Assembly (NCBI GenBank): GCA_029262875.1
Contig: JAJCYO010000075.1
Coordinates: forward strand, 1 to 64,000
DNA: 64,000 nucleotides
Direction of reading: 5' to 3'
Origin: Flavobacteriales bacterium
GTDB taxonomy: Bacteria; Bacteroidota; Bacteroidia; Flavobacteriales_E; Vicingaceae
The notes under the pieces were generated by a model. That model made no database searches. It was not told the DNA's origin and worked only from the letters and a program-made list of their open reading frames with translations. The translations under genes were made by a program, and so were the position numbers. Shown here piece by piece: positions 18,073 through 26,400 of this stretch. Positions within the stretch are counted from its first letter, which is position 1. Every line of letters begins with the position of its first letter.

Positions 18073-18902
18073 ATATGATACTTCACTAAATCCTCAATAG
18101 GCTGCCTAACAATCTTACCTATTTTAACATTGTGTTTCTCTGCTGTTTTCTGGAGTAAATCTTGATAAATAAAAGCAATAGAACCTATTAAATACAAGGT
18201 ATTGCTTTGGTAATTAGAATATTTGGCAATGTTTTTTTCAAAAAATAGATCAAATCTTTTTTCTATCATTTCTTGAATTTCTTGATTGCCTATATGGGTA
18301 TATACAAATAAACTAAAGCCCGCTAAAAATCGATTTGGTAATGCCTGTTTGTATACAGCATCCAACACATCTGCCGTGTTAAGCTTATATTGTTTATTGA
18401 AATCTGCTTCAACCTCAGCAGGTAATTCTTTACCTAAAAAAGCCTTAATAAATGTCTTTCCTATATCTGCCCCACTACCGTAATCCCCTAATATAAAACC
18501 AAGTGCAGCAACATTTTCAACAATAGCACTTCCATTGTATAAACAGGAATTAGACCCTGTTCCTAAAATTGCTACCATTCCTTTTTCTCTTCCACATGTT
18601 GCTCTAACTGCAGCAAGCATATCATGTTCTACTTCCACTCGTGCATTGTTAAAAAATGTGCTTAGTGGATTAAAAATCACTTTGCAATTTTGTTCGGTTG
18701 AACAGCCTGCACCATAAAAGAATACCTGCGTGACATCTTTTTTGATTTCTGTAAGCTTAGAACTTACCAACTCATTAAGTACACTTGCCGAAGTAATAAA
18801 ATATGGGTTGAAACCTATCGTTTCGAAAGACAGCGTTTCTCCATCCTTGCCCACTAATCGCCAATCTGTTTTTGTAGAACCACTATCTGCTATCAATATC
18901 AT
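18069..18902 (-). CDS. BadF/BadG-type ATPase, probable N-acetylglucosamine kinase
   Basis: A 277-residue ASKHA-fold kinase. The phosphate-1 loop is ADSGSTKTDWRL near the N-terminus; the adenosine and phosphate-2 segments are AILGTGSNSCLYNG and GDYGSGADIGKTF. This family includes mammalian-type GlcNAc kinase, and Bacteroidota copies are usually annotated so; activity here is inferred. It could recycle amino sugars from peptidoglycan or chitin. It is a lone minus-strand gene, divergent from the FKBP gene, whose consensus promoter lies in the shared upstream gap. Confidence 0.82.
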   Translation of the reverse strand: MILIADSGSTKTDWRLVGKDGETLSFETIGFNPYFITSASVLNELVSSKLTEIKKDVTQVFFYGAGCSTEQNCKVIFNPLSTFFNNARVEVEHDMLAAVRATCGREKGMVAILGTGSNSCLYNGSAIVENVAALGFILGDYGSGADIGKTFIKAFLGKELPAEVEADFNKQYKLNTADVLDAVYKQALPNRFLAGFSLFVYTHIGNQEIQEMIEKRFDLFFEKNIAKYSNYQSNTLYLIGSIAFIYQDLLQKTAEKHNVKIGKIVRQPIEDLVKYHI

Positions 18903-18927
18903 GCTGCAAATGTATACATAAATCTAT

Positions 18928-18958
18928 TTTGTCATCCTTTTTATAAATCCTAAATTTG
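18928..18958 (+). promoter_or_regulatory. Consensus Bacteroidota promoter for the FKBP gene
   Basis: TTTG at 18928-18931, a 19-nt spacer and TAAATTTG at 18951-18958 exactly fit the phylum's -33/-7 consensus. The expected transcript start is near 18962, giving a leader of about 12 nt before ATG 18974. Confidence 0.75.
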
Positions 18959-18973
18959 CAAAAAAAATAAATT

Positions 18974-19477
18974 ATGAGTGAAGTAAAAAACAAAGTTATA
19001 TCAGTAAACTATAACCTACACAAGGATACAGCTGACGGAGAAATGATTGAAACAACTGAAGGGAAACAGCCTTTAGTATTTTTATCTGGATTGGGACAAA
19101 TGATTCCTGATTTTGAAAGAAATGTAGCAGACCTTAATACAGGTGATGCCTTTTCTTTTGGAATTACAGCTGACAAGGCTTACGGAAAAAGAACAGAAGA
19201 CGCAGTTATTGAATTACCTCAAGACATGTTTATGAAAGACGGTAAATTAGTTGAAGAAGTTGTTATTGGCAATGTATTGCCATTACAAGATCAAAACGGA
19301 CAAGTTCACCCTGCAAAAATTGTTTCTGTAAATGAAGAGTCAATTACTGCAGATGTAAACCACCCTTTAGCTGATCAAGATTTACATTTTACAGGAAATG
19401 TTGTAGAAGTAAGAGAAGCGACTAAAGAAGAAGTGGAACACGGTCATGTTCATGGTCCTGGTGGTCACGAACATTAA
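18974..19477 (+). CDS. SlyD-like FKBP peptidyl-prolyl isomerase
   Basis: A 167-residue cytoplasmic FKBP-type peptidyl-prolyl cis-trans isomerase with the SlyD arrangement: FKBP strands (KVISVNYNLH, PLVFLSGLGQMIPDFERNV, FGITADKAYGKR) interrupted by an inserted-in-flap chaperone domain around residues 75-130, and a His-rich tail (EHGHVHGPGGHEH) that probably binds nickel or other metals. No signal peptide. It acts in protein folding. It has its own consensus promoter and its own terminator, so it is a single-gene unit. Confidence 0.93.
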   Translation: MSEVKNKVISVNYNLHKDTADGEMIETTEGKQPLVFLSGLGQMIPDFERNVADLNTGDAFSFGITADKAYGKRTEDAVIELPQDMFMKDGKLVEEVVIGNVLPLQDQNGQVHPAKIVSVNEESITADVNHPLADQDLHFTGNVVEVREATKEEVEHGHVHGPGGHEH

Positions 19478-19497
19478 AATTTTTAATTTTAAACTTA

Positions 19498-19526
19498 AAT
19501 CCTCGCAAGTTTTGCGGGGATTTTTT
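19498..19526 (+). terminator. Intrinsic terminator after the FKBP gene
   Basis: An 11-bp stem (AATCCTCGCAA / TTGCGGGGATT, with one G-T pair), a GTT loop and six T residues at 19521-19526. A classical rho-independent terminator about 20 nt after the stop. Confidence 0.85.
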
Positions 19527-19589
19527 GTTTATATGTAGTTGACACTACAATTTGTCCGCTTGAAAAATGCTAATTTCGTTACTACACTG

Positions 19590-20276
19590 ATGCTAAAGAA
19601 GATAATTATATATACTGTTGTAATACTGCTCCTTAGCAGTTGTTCTTCTCTATTTCATTCTGCCAAAGGAACTTTTGCCAAAGGGAAAAAAGAACAACCC
19701 TACGATGCGATAATAGTCCCTGGCTATCCGTATGAAGGAGAGCATTGGAATACGGTAATTAAAATGCGAGTGACGTGGGCTAAATACCTTTACGATAAAG
19801 GATATACCAAGAACATTGTTTTTTCCGGTGCAGCTGTCTATACACCCTATATCGAGAGTAGGATTTTTAAAGCTTATGCTATTGCTAAAGGAATCCCTAC
19901 AGAAAATATCTTTACCGAAGAGACCGCAGAACATAGTGTAGAAAATATTTACTACTCCTATCGTATGGCTAAAGAAATGGGATTCGAAAAAATTGCATTG
20001 GCTACGGATGCTTTTCAAACAAACAATACCAGGCGTTTTATCAAGAAGTATGATTTAAACATTCAATTGTTACCAGTAGTTATGGAGACACTATTCCGAT
20101 TGGATAGAAGTGAGCCCAAAATTGAGCCAAGTACTGCCAAAGTTGATGATTTCACATCCATCAAAGAACGAGAAAGCCTGTCGGAACGATTATCAGGAAC
20201 ATTTGGTAAGCACATCATATGGGAGGAAGAAGACCTCAAGAAAAGGCGGTTAAGAAAAAAACATGGATTTAAATAG
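19590..20276 (+). CDS. DUF218 (YdcF-like/SanA-like) lipoprotein
   Basis: A 228-residue protein starting at ATG 19590; the longer TTG version from 19539 would put the lipobox too far inside. The signal peptide MLKKIIIYTVVILLLSSC ends in a lipobox cysteine. The rest is a DUF218 domain: DAIIVPGYPYEG, IVFSGAAVY, ENIFTEETAEHSVENIYYS, IALATDAFQTNNTRRF. The family includes SanA/ElyC-type envelope proteins that affect peptidoglycan precursor use at low temperature; the biochemical role is not settled. The C-terminal tail is rich in Lys/Arg. It ends 2 nt from the convergent membrane protein gene. Confidence 0.85.
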   Translation: MLKKIIIYTVVILLLSSCSSLFHSAKGTFAKGKKEQPYDAIIVPGYPYEGEHWNTVIKMRVTWAKYLYDKGYTKNIVFSGAAVYTPYIESRIFKAYAIAKGIPTENIFTEETAEHSVENIYYSYRMAKEMGFEKIALATDAFQTNNTRRFIKKYDLNIQLLPVVMETLFRLDRSEPKIEPSTAKVDDFTSIKERESLSERLSGTFGKHIIWEEEDLKKRRLRKKHGFK

Positions 20277-20278
20277 CC

Positions 20279-20773
20279 CTACTTTTTTTCTCTTTTAAAC
20301 AGTTGCAGTAGAATAAGAACTGCACTGGTAGTAAAGGTTAGCGTGAGCAATATTCCTGAAAAAATAACAATGTATTTAAACCATAGCACCCCGCTCCACA
20401 TTAGCCATATTCCTCCAAACGTTAACACAATTGAAATGAAGGGTTCTACAATTAAAAACTTCTTAAGCTTTGCTGGTACCGAAGTAATTAATAAAATAGC
20501 TCCCAACAATAGGAAAATCATTGACATACTAATAACATGGTTGTGTACCGTAGTAATGATTTCCTTTTCTGATTTTTTAAATTTCATCTCGGTAGCGTCT
20601 TCATCAGCTTCATTACCCAAGTAATGTTCTTCTATCCCTTGGGTTGTAGCGTTGGTATTTTCATTTACAAAGCGTAAACCGGTAAAATAACCAAAGCTTA
20701 GAGTTATAATAAAAAAGCCCACTAACAATTTAGCTGGCTTAGGGAGTTCGTGTATTTTTCCGTGCAATTCCAA
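20279..20773 (-). CDS. Four-helix membrane protein, partner of FMN-binding protein
   Basis: A 164-residue inner-membrane protein not assigned to a family. Predicted helices are near 16-36, 95-117, 124-142 and 144-160, with an acidic exposed loop (about 38-92) between the first two. Conserved-looking polar residues at the start of helix 2 (TTVHNHVISMSM) and GIEEHYLGN in the loop could bind a metal or heme, which is speculation. It follows the FMN-binding gene after 3 nt and the porin and regulator lie upstream on the same strand. That context suggests a membrane electron donor or anchor for the flavoprotein. Confidence 0.65.
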   Translation of the reverse strand: MELHGKIHELPKPAKLLVGFFIITLSFGYFTGLRFVNENTNATTQGIEEHYLGNEADEDATEMKFKKSEKEIITTVHNHVISMSMIFLLLGAILLITSVPAKLKKFLIVEPFISIVLTFGGIWLMWSGVLWFKYIVIFSGILLTLTFTTSAVLILLQLFKREKK

Positions 20774-20776
20774 TAA

Positions 20777-21301
20777 TCAAATAATTCCTTTAGCTTTTAA
20801 TTCAATCATCTGTCGGGTTACTTTTTTGACATCTTCTGTTAGTGAACGAGCTGAAATTGTGGCTCCTGAGATGTTCTGAATATCATGTCCGAATTTCATT
20901 TTTTTTGGATCAGATTTTCCAATAAATTGCTTCAACCATCTTGAACTTCCTATCTCTCCTCCGTACTCTTCTCGATAGACTAAAAGCTTAATTTTCAGTA
21001 TAGAAAGGTCCTTTTTAAACACTACCATGTAGTCAAACTCATTCATCTTACCTACTCCTTTAGATAAAATCATATAAGCCTCTGTATTTGAGTTACTTGA
21101 AATTGAAAATAAACTATTGTTTTCTAACTCAAAAGAAAGAGATTTTTGAGTAACTGGATTGATATTTATTGACTTTTTTGTAATGACTTGCTCCGGCCAC
21201 AATTTAGCCAAGGTTTTGTCCATTTTCTTAGTTGCCGATTTAGATAAATCGAAAGAGAAAAACAACGTCCCCAAAAATAATATGATCCAAATTTTCTTCA
21301 T
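20777..21301 (-). CDS. Exported FMN-binding domain protein
   Basis: A 174-residue protein with a signal peptide or membrane anchor (WIILFLGTLFFSF). The C-terminal part has the FMN_bind signature: RWLKQFIGK, then ISGATISARS with SGAT at 145-148, the site where ApbE attaches FMN through phosphoester to Thr/Ser in NqrC/RnfG-type proteins. The Asp normally three residues before SGAT is Gln here, so covalent flavinylation is likely but not certain. It probably acts on the outer face of the inner membrane. No apbE is in the window. The following membrane gene starts 3 nt downstream. Confidence 0.83.
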   Translation of the reverse strand: MKKIWIILFLGTLFFSFDLSKSATKKMDKTLAKLWPEQVITKKSININPVTQKSLSFELENNSLFSISSNSNTEAYMILSKGVGKMNEFDYMVVFKKDLSILKIKLLVYREEYGGEIGSSRWLKQFIGKSDPKKMKFGHDIQNISGATISARSLTEDVKKVTRQMIELKAKGII

Positions 21302-21313
21302 TTCTATAAGCTT

Positions 21314-21342
21314 AAAATGGTCTGCTAATTTCTTAGCAGACC
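21314..21342 (-). terminator. Hairpin between porin and FMN-binding genes
   Basis: Perfect 10-bp arms (GGTCTGCTAA / TTAGCAGACC) around a 4-nt loop, followed on the minus strand by only four T residues. It may be a weak terminator or an attenuator that sets the porin to flavoprotein expression ratio; alternatively an mRNA-stabilising 3' hairpin. Confidence 0.6.
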
Positions 21343-21371
21343 GTAAAAATAATTAACAAATGTTAATTTAA

Positions 21372-22589
21372 CTAAAACCATACACCTATACCGAAATTAA
21401 TTTGGTTGGAAGGTGTATTTCCTTCTGCCTTATTATCAAATATTTGATAGTCTGCCTTAAAAGCCGCTCCGTTACTTACCTTATAAGTTACCCCAAAAGT
21501 CATATCTGTTCTGGCATAAGAATCATTTTTTTCTAAATCACCTTCAACTTTCGCATGTGTATCGTAGAACTCATACCTTCCAAACAAGATGATCTTTTCT
21601 TTTGCATCTTTTTTAAAGATGCTTAGCACATCGTAACCAACTTCTCCATAATAGCCCATCATAGAAGAACCTAAATCCTTACCTGTAAAGGTATTGTACT
21701 CACTTGAATTACCAATAGCAGCTGTTATAAACTGACCTCTTACATGTAAAGCTTTAAATTGGTAACGAACATCAAATCCAAACATGTTAATTCCAACTAT
21801 AGAAGAATCAGCTCTTGCCAACGCTCCAGTAGTATCTGCATCCAATAAACCATCATACATTTTAGACTGCGTATTACCAAAGTAACCAGCAGCACCAATT
21901 TTCAATCCTTTAATTCCATAATAATCCAGTTTAGCTGAGAAGTTTGGCGTACTGATAGTAGATTCAGCTCCTTTTTGTCTTCCTTTTCTAAACCCATCAC
22001 TACCTCTTAGTTTTCCACCGCCATCATAACCTAAAAATCCGTTTACCACGTAAGCTTGGTACTTTAGAGATAATCCATCTATGTTGCCAGCAAAACCTGC
22101 TCCCATCTCTCTCCAAGTAGTTGGAACAATTTTACCATCAACATTTGGTCGTTCTACTCCATTGAAGGTCGTAGGCTCATGGTATTCATTTATAATCCCC
22201 ATAGGAATTAGCATTAAACCAGCTCTAAAATTAATTGGTTCGCTTATTTTATAATTTAAAAAAGCTTGTTCAACGTAAACTTCTTTTACATGTTCTAATT
22301 CTATTTCAGTAACAAATTGAACCCTGTCGTTAAATTTATATCCCATGAAGATAACCATACGGTGCACGTCCATCTTACCATTTGCACTTGCTGTATCATT
22401 CAACGCTTGATTATAATCAATTTGACCATAACCGCCAATGGTGATTTTCTTAGCACCATTACCCGACAAGATGTTTTGAGCTGAATTCAAAGGCGCATTA
22501 CTTGTTGTATCTGTACCTCTTACTTGAGCTGATAGAGAACATGTTATCATAATTCCCATTGCCCCTATTCCTACTTTTAATAATTTCAT
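21372..22589 (-). CDS. Outer-membrane porin (OprP/porin O-like)
   Basis: A 405-residue beta-barrel protein with a signal peptide ending in SLSAQ. The barrel starts at ITIGGYGQIDYNQ; alternating amphipathic strands follow (VIFMGYKFNDRVQFVTEIELEHVKEVYVEQAFLNYKI, given here only in outline) and the protein ends in a strand closing with FGIGVWF, the aromatic C-terminus recognised by the BAM complex. Relatives are phosphate-selective porin O/P-like. Substrate is not known. It is the second gene of the minus-strand regulator-porin-flavoprotein-membrane protein group, with its own candidate promoter. Confidence 0.85.
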   Translation of the reverse strand: MKLLKVGIGAMGIMITCSLSAQVRGTDTTSNAPLNSAQNILSGNGAKKITIGGYGQIDYNQALNDTASANGKMDVHRMVIFMGYKFNDRVQFVTEIELEHVKEVYVEQAFLNYKISEPINFRAGLMLIPMGIINEYHEPTTFNGVERPNVDGKIVPTTWREMGAGFAGNIDGLSLKYQAYVVNGFLGYDGGGKLRGSDGFRKGRQKGAESTISTPNFSAKLDYYGIKGLKIGAAGYFGNTQSKMYDGLLDADTTGALARADSSIVGINMFGFDVRYQFKALHVRGQFITAAIGNSSEYNTFTGKDLGSSMMGYYGEVGYDVLSIFKKDAKEKIILFGRYEFYDTHAKVEGDLEKNDSYARTDMTFGVTYKVSNGAAFKADYQIFDNKAEGNTPSNQINFGIGVWF

Positions 22590-22631
22590 TTTGTATCTTA
22601 TTTTTATTTAGACTAATTATAAATAACAATA

Positions 22632-22663
22632 CAAAAATAGAGGCGGTATTCAGATAATGCAAT
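22632..22663 (-). promoter_or_regulatory. Candidate promoter of the porin gene
   Basis: On the minus strand ATTG (22663-22660), 20 nt, then TATTTTTG (22639-22632), close to the TTTG-N19-TAnnTTTG consensus. The transcript would start near 22628, about 39 nt before the ATG. The -33 part touches the palindrome at 22661-22680. Confidence 0.55.
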
Positions 22664-22680
22664 ACCACAAAAGTGGTATT
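22661..22680. promoter_or_regulatory. NarL-like palindromic operator before the porin
   Basis: AATACCAC / GTGGTATT, perfect 8-bp arms around AAAA. Read as heptamers it is TACCACA and TACCACT separated by 2 nt, resembling the 7-2-7 sites of NarL-type response regulators. A further half site, GCGGTATT, is at 22643-22650. It lies just upstream of the porin -33 box and just downstream of a NarL-type regulator gene. Confidence 0.55.
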
Positions 22681-22698
22681 TTACAAAAAAGTTAAGAT

Positions 22699-23331
22699 TT
22701 ACCCTTTAATGATATTCTCTCTAAAGGCATAGATAACAATACCGGCAGTGTTTTTTATGCCTAACTTATGCATAATGTTTTTCCGGTGCGTATTTACGGT
22801 ATGTGGACTTAAGAATAGTTTATCTGCTATTTCCTTGTTGGTACAACCATCAGAAATTAAACGAATAACTTCTATTTCTCTCTCTGACAAAGATATTCCT
22901 GAGCAACTATTAGCGTCTGGGTCATTACTCTCAGCAAGAATATCAATTACCATCCCACAATAAAACTGCTTCCCATCATAGGTATCAGTAAGAGCTTCCA
23001 TTATTTCAGGTTTATCGCAATCAGAAAGCAAATAACTATCCACCCCGTTTTTTAACGCATTGTAAACTGTTGATTTAGGTAAAGGGTCCGTAATCGCGAG
23101 AATTTTACAGTCTTTGTAAAGCTTTTTAATGGCTGCAATAGAATTGACTCCAAAAGATTCAGAAGAATAATCAATGACAACGATATCAGGAAAATATTTA
23201 GAGGATTGATCGGTAAGGTGTTTGATAGAGTTCGCAATTCCCAAAACCCTATTCCCCATTTTAGATTGTATAATGGTTTTAAGGCCTTCCCCTACTATCT
23301 GGTTATTATTTGCGATTAAAATATCTATCAT
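22699..23331 (-). CDS. NarL/LuxR-type response regulator with atypical receiver
   Basis: A 210-residue regulator. The receiver domain (about 1-125) has the phospho-acceptor aspartate D54 (VVIDYSS) and a Thr at 81, but the acidic pair that binds Mg2+ is Asn-Asn (residues 8-9, LIANNNQIV) and the conserved Lys is Ser (YLLSD). Residues 145-205 are a LuxR helix-turn-helix (LSEREIEVIRLISDG, NKEIADKLFLSPHTVNTHR). No sensor kinase is adjacent. The altered pocket suggests phosphorylation-independent or altered control. A NarL-like palindrome lies between it and the porin, which is the obvious target. It has its own promoter at 23360-23389. Confidence 0.9.
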   Translation of the reverse strand: MIDILIANNNQIVGEGLKTIIQSKMGNRVLGIANSIKHLTDQSSKYFPDIVVIDYSSESFGVNSIAAIKKLYKDCKILAITDPLPKSTVYNALKNGVDSYLLSDCDKPEIMEALTDTYDGKQFYCGMVIDILAESNDPDANSCSGISLSEREIEVIRLISDGCTNKEIADKLFLSPHTVNTHRKNIMHKLGIKNTAGIVIYAFRENIIKG

Positions 23332-23359
23332 TTTATTTAGATTGATTCTAAATAGAGTT

Positions 23360-23389
23360 CAAATGTAAGACATAAAATGATTTTACAAA
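23360..23389 (-). promoter_or_regulatory. Promoter of the response-regulator gene
   Basis: Minus strand: TTTG (23389-23386), 18 nt, TACATTTG (23367-23360). Good match to the phylum consensus, with a leader of about 25 nt to ATG 23331. Confidence 0.65.
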
Positions 23390-23423
23390 GGAAAAACAAT
23401 ACAAATATATCAACAATTAACAT

Positions 23424-23454
23424 TTTGTTAAGCAAGGTTTAATCAGTAAATTTA
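23424..23454 (+). promoter_or_regulatory. Promoter of the type B adhesin operon
   Basis: TTTG (23424-23427), 19 nt, TAAATTTA (23447-23454), one base from consensus. The expected start of transcription is about 23458-23460, leaving only a few bases before ATG 23463, so the mRNA may be nearly leaderless. Confidence 0.6.
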
Positions 23455-23462
23455 CCCTACAT

Positions 23463-26400
23463 ATGAAATTGCTACTTAAATACCTTCCATTATTGTTTCT
23501 ATTTGCATTTAACTCATCCTATGGTGGTGATGGTATTCGTTTTACTGAGAACAAAGGGCAATGGGAACAATCTTTTTTATACAAAGCAAACATTGGCAAT
23601 GGGGCATTATTTCTTGAGAAAACATCCTTTACCTACAATTTTTACAACGCAGATAACTATCACTTTCACAACTTTAACGCGGATGAACCAGCAGAAAAAT
23701 TAAAATCACATGCTTTTAGAATCAATTTTGTAGGAGCGAACAACAACCCCTCTATAGCAAGCAAAAATGTCTTTCCTGAATATTACAATTATTTCTTGGG
23801 TAAGAATTCTAAAAATTGGCGCTCTAATATTAAAGCCTATCAGCTGATACATTACAACAACATTTATGATCATGTTGATTTAACCATGTATTCTTTGGGT
23901 TATAAGCTCAAATATGATGTAATTGTTAATCCTGGCGGAAAGGTTAAGGATGTTCGATTTAAATATGAGGGGCATGATAAATTGTCCATTGACGACAATG
24001 GAAACTTGCACATAGTAACATCTGTCAACGAAATTATCGAACAAAAGCCTTTTGCCTATCAAATCATAGAAGGAAAAAAGATAGAAGTACCGTGTCAATT
24101 TGTAATTGAAGAAAATACCATCTCTTTTAAAATGCTAAAAGGTTATAAGAAGAAATATCCTTTGATTATTGACCCTGTTTTAATATTTGCAAGCTATTCT
24201 GGATCTACTGCAGATAACTTTGGTATGACTGCCACTTATGGTTATGATGGAAGTCTGTTTGCCGGGGGTACAGCTTTCAATGTTGGTTATCCAACTACCT
24301 TAGGTGCTTTTGACACTTCATTCAATGGTGTCCCTTCAGCAGGTATTACGGATGTTGTGATTACTAGGTATGATTCAACTGGGTCAAATTTGATTTACTC
24401 TACATACATTGGTGGATTACAAGCAGAAACAGTTCACAGTATTATTGCCAACTCCAACAATGAGCTCTATATCTACGGAGCGACAAGCTCCAACGATTTT
24501 CCAGTAACAGCTGGTGCCTATGATCAAACTTTTAATGGGGGAAGTTTTTTAAACTTTCCGAACAACGGAACCACTTTTAACAATGGAACAGATATATATG
24601 TAACTAAGATTAATGCGACAGGAACGAATCTCTTAGGCTCAACCTATATTGGAGGAAGCGCTAATGATGGTGTAAACCATACAGTCAATCAAACATACGA
24701 CACCTTAATGAATAATTATGGAGATCAGTATCGTGGAGAGATTATGATAGATGATGTGGGCAATTGCTACATCACCTCCTCTACCAAATCAACAGATTTC
24801 CCAGCAATAAATGGGTTTGACAACACCTTAAATGGTCATCAAGATGGGGTAGTTTTTAAATTTAACCCATCACTTACATCTCTTTACTGGAGCACCTATC
24901 TTGGTGGCTCTAATGCTGATGCAGGGTTCTCACTAAAAGTAGATTCAAGTAATTTTGTTTATGTCTGTGGCGGTACCAACTCCACTGATTTTCCAGCTAC
25001 TTTAGGAAGTATAACAACGACTTATCAAGGAGGAAAAGCAGACGGTTACATCGCTAAAATAGATAGCAATGGCTCTTCTATTATAGCTGCTACTTATATG
25101 GGAACCAATAGTTATGATCAATGCTATTTCATTGACATTGATAGGTTTGGAACCATTTATACTGTTGGTCAAACCGAAGGTGCTTTTCCGATTATCAATG
25201 CTCCCTACTCCAATCCAAATAGTGGACAATTTATACAACGGATTGATAATAATCTTACTACGATAGATTATTCTACCCTTTTTGGCAATGGAAACATTAA
25301 TGCAGAATTCTCTCCTTCAGCGTTTTTAGTGGATCGCTGTGAGAACGTTTACGTTTCCGGTTGGGGAGGCAACATATTAAATGGAACAGCATTGAACAAC
25401 ATGCCCACTACTGCAGGAGCCCCACAACCGACTTCTGGTGATGGTTTCAATTTTTACCTCTTCGTATTGGAAAGAAATGCACAATCTTTATTATTTGGAA
25501 CCTACTTTGGAGGCAACACTAGTCAAGAACATGTAGATGGAGGAACAAGTAGGTTTGACAAACAAGGAATTGTATACCAATCGGTTTGTGCTGGATGTTG
25601 GAACAACAATGATTTCCCAACCACACCTGGTGCATGGTCTAACGTTAATAATAGTACTGGATGTAATAATGGTATTTTTAAATTTGATTTTGAAATTATC
25701 CCAAAAGCGGAATTCACAGTAGATACTTTTCAAGGATGTGCACCTTTGGTCATAACATTTACAAATTCCAGTAATGGAGGAGACACTTATTTATGGGATT
25801 TTGGTGGTGGAGATACCACAAGCCAGATTTTTAACCCCGTAAAAAACTATCCTACACCAGGGGTTTACAACGTTACCTTAATCATAACCGACTCGATTTG
25901 TAACACTGTAGACACCGCTTTTCAAACAATAACAGTTTCTCCAGCCATATCGGTAAGTGGTGGAGATACAACTACCACATGTGATACCACTACTTTAGAC
26001 ATTTCGACCACCGGAGGTCCAAGTATTTTTATATGGTCCAGTAACAACCAATTTACAGACACCTTAAATACAAACCTTGGGGATTCCAACTATGTAGCAA
26101 CCCCTTCTGATACTACCTGGTATTATGTAATGGCTACAAATGGGGTTTGTTCAGCCATCGATAGTTTCTTGGTCTATTATCCAGGATTTCAAATACAAGC
26201 TTTAGGGGGCTCTGTTTGCCTTGGAAATTCAGATACGCTTGACGTTACCAACCTATCTGGCCAAACATTAACCTATAGTTGGACACCCACTGCAAACATA
26301 TCAAGCGGAGCAAATACTGCTAACCCTATCGTTAATCCTGATTCGACAACAACATATACCGTTATTGCTCAAAATTCTTACGGATGTACAGATACCAGTT

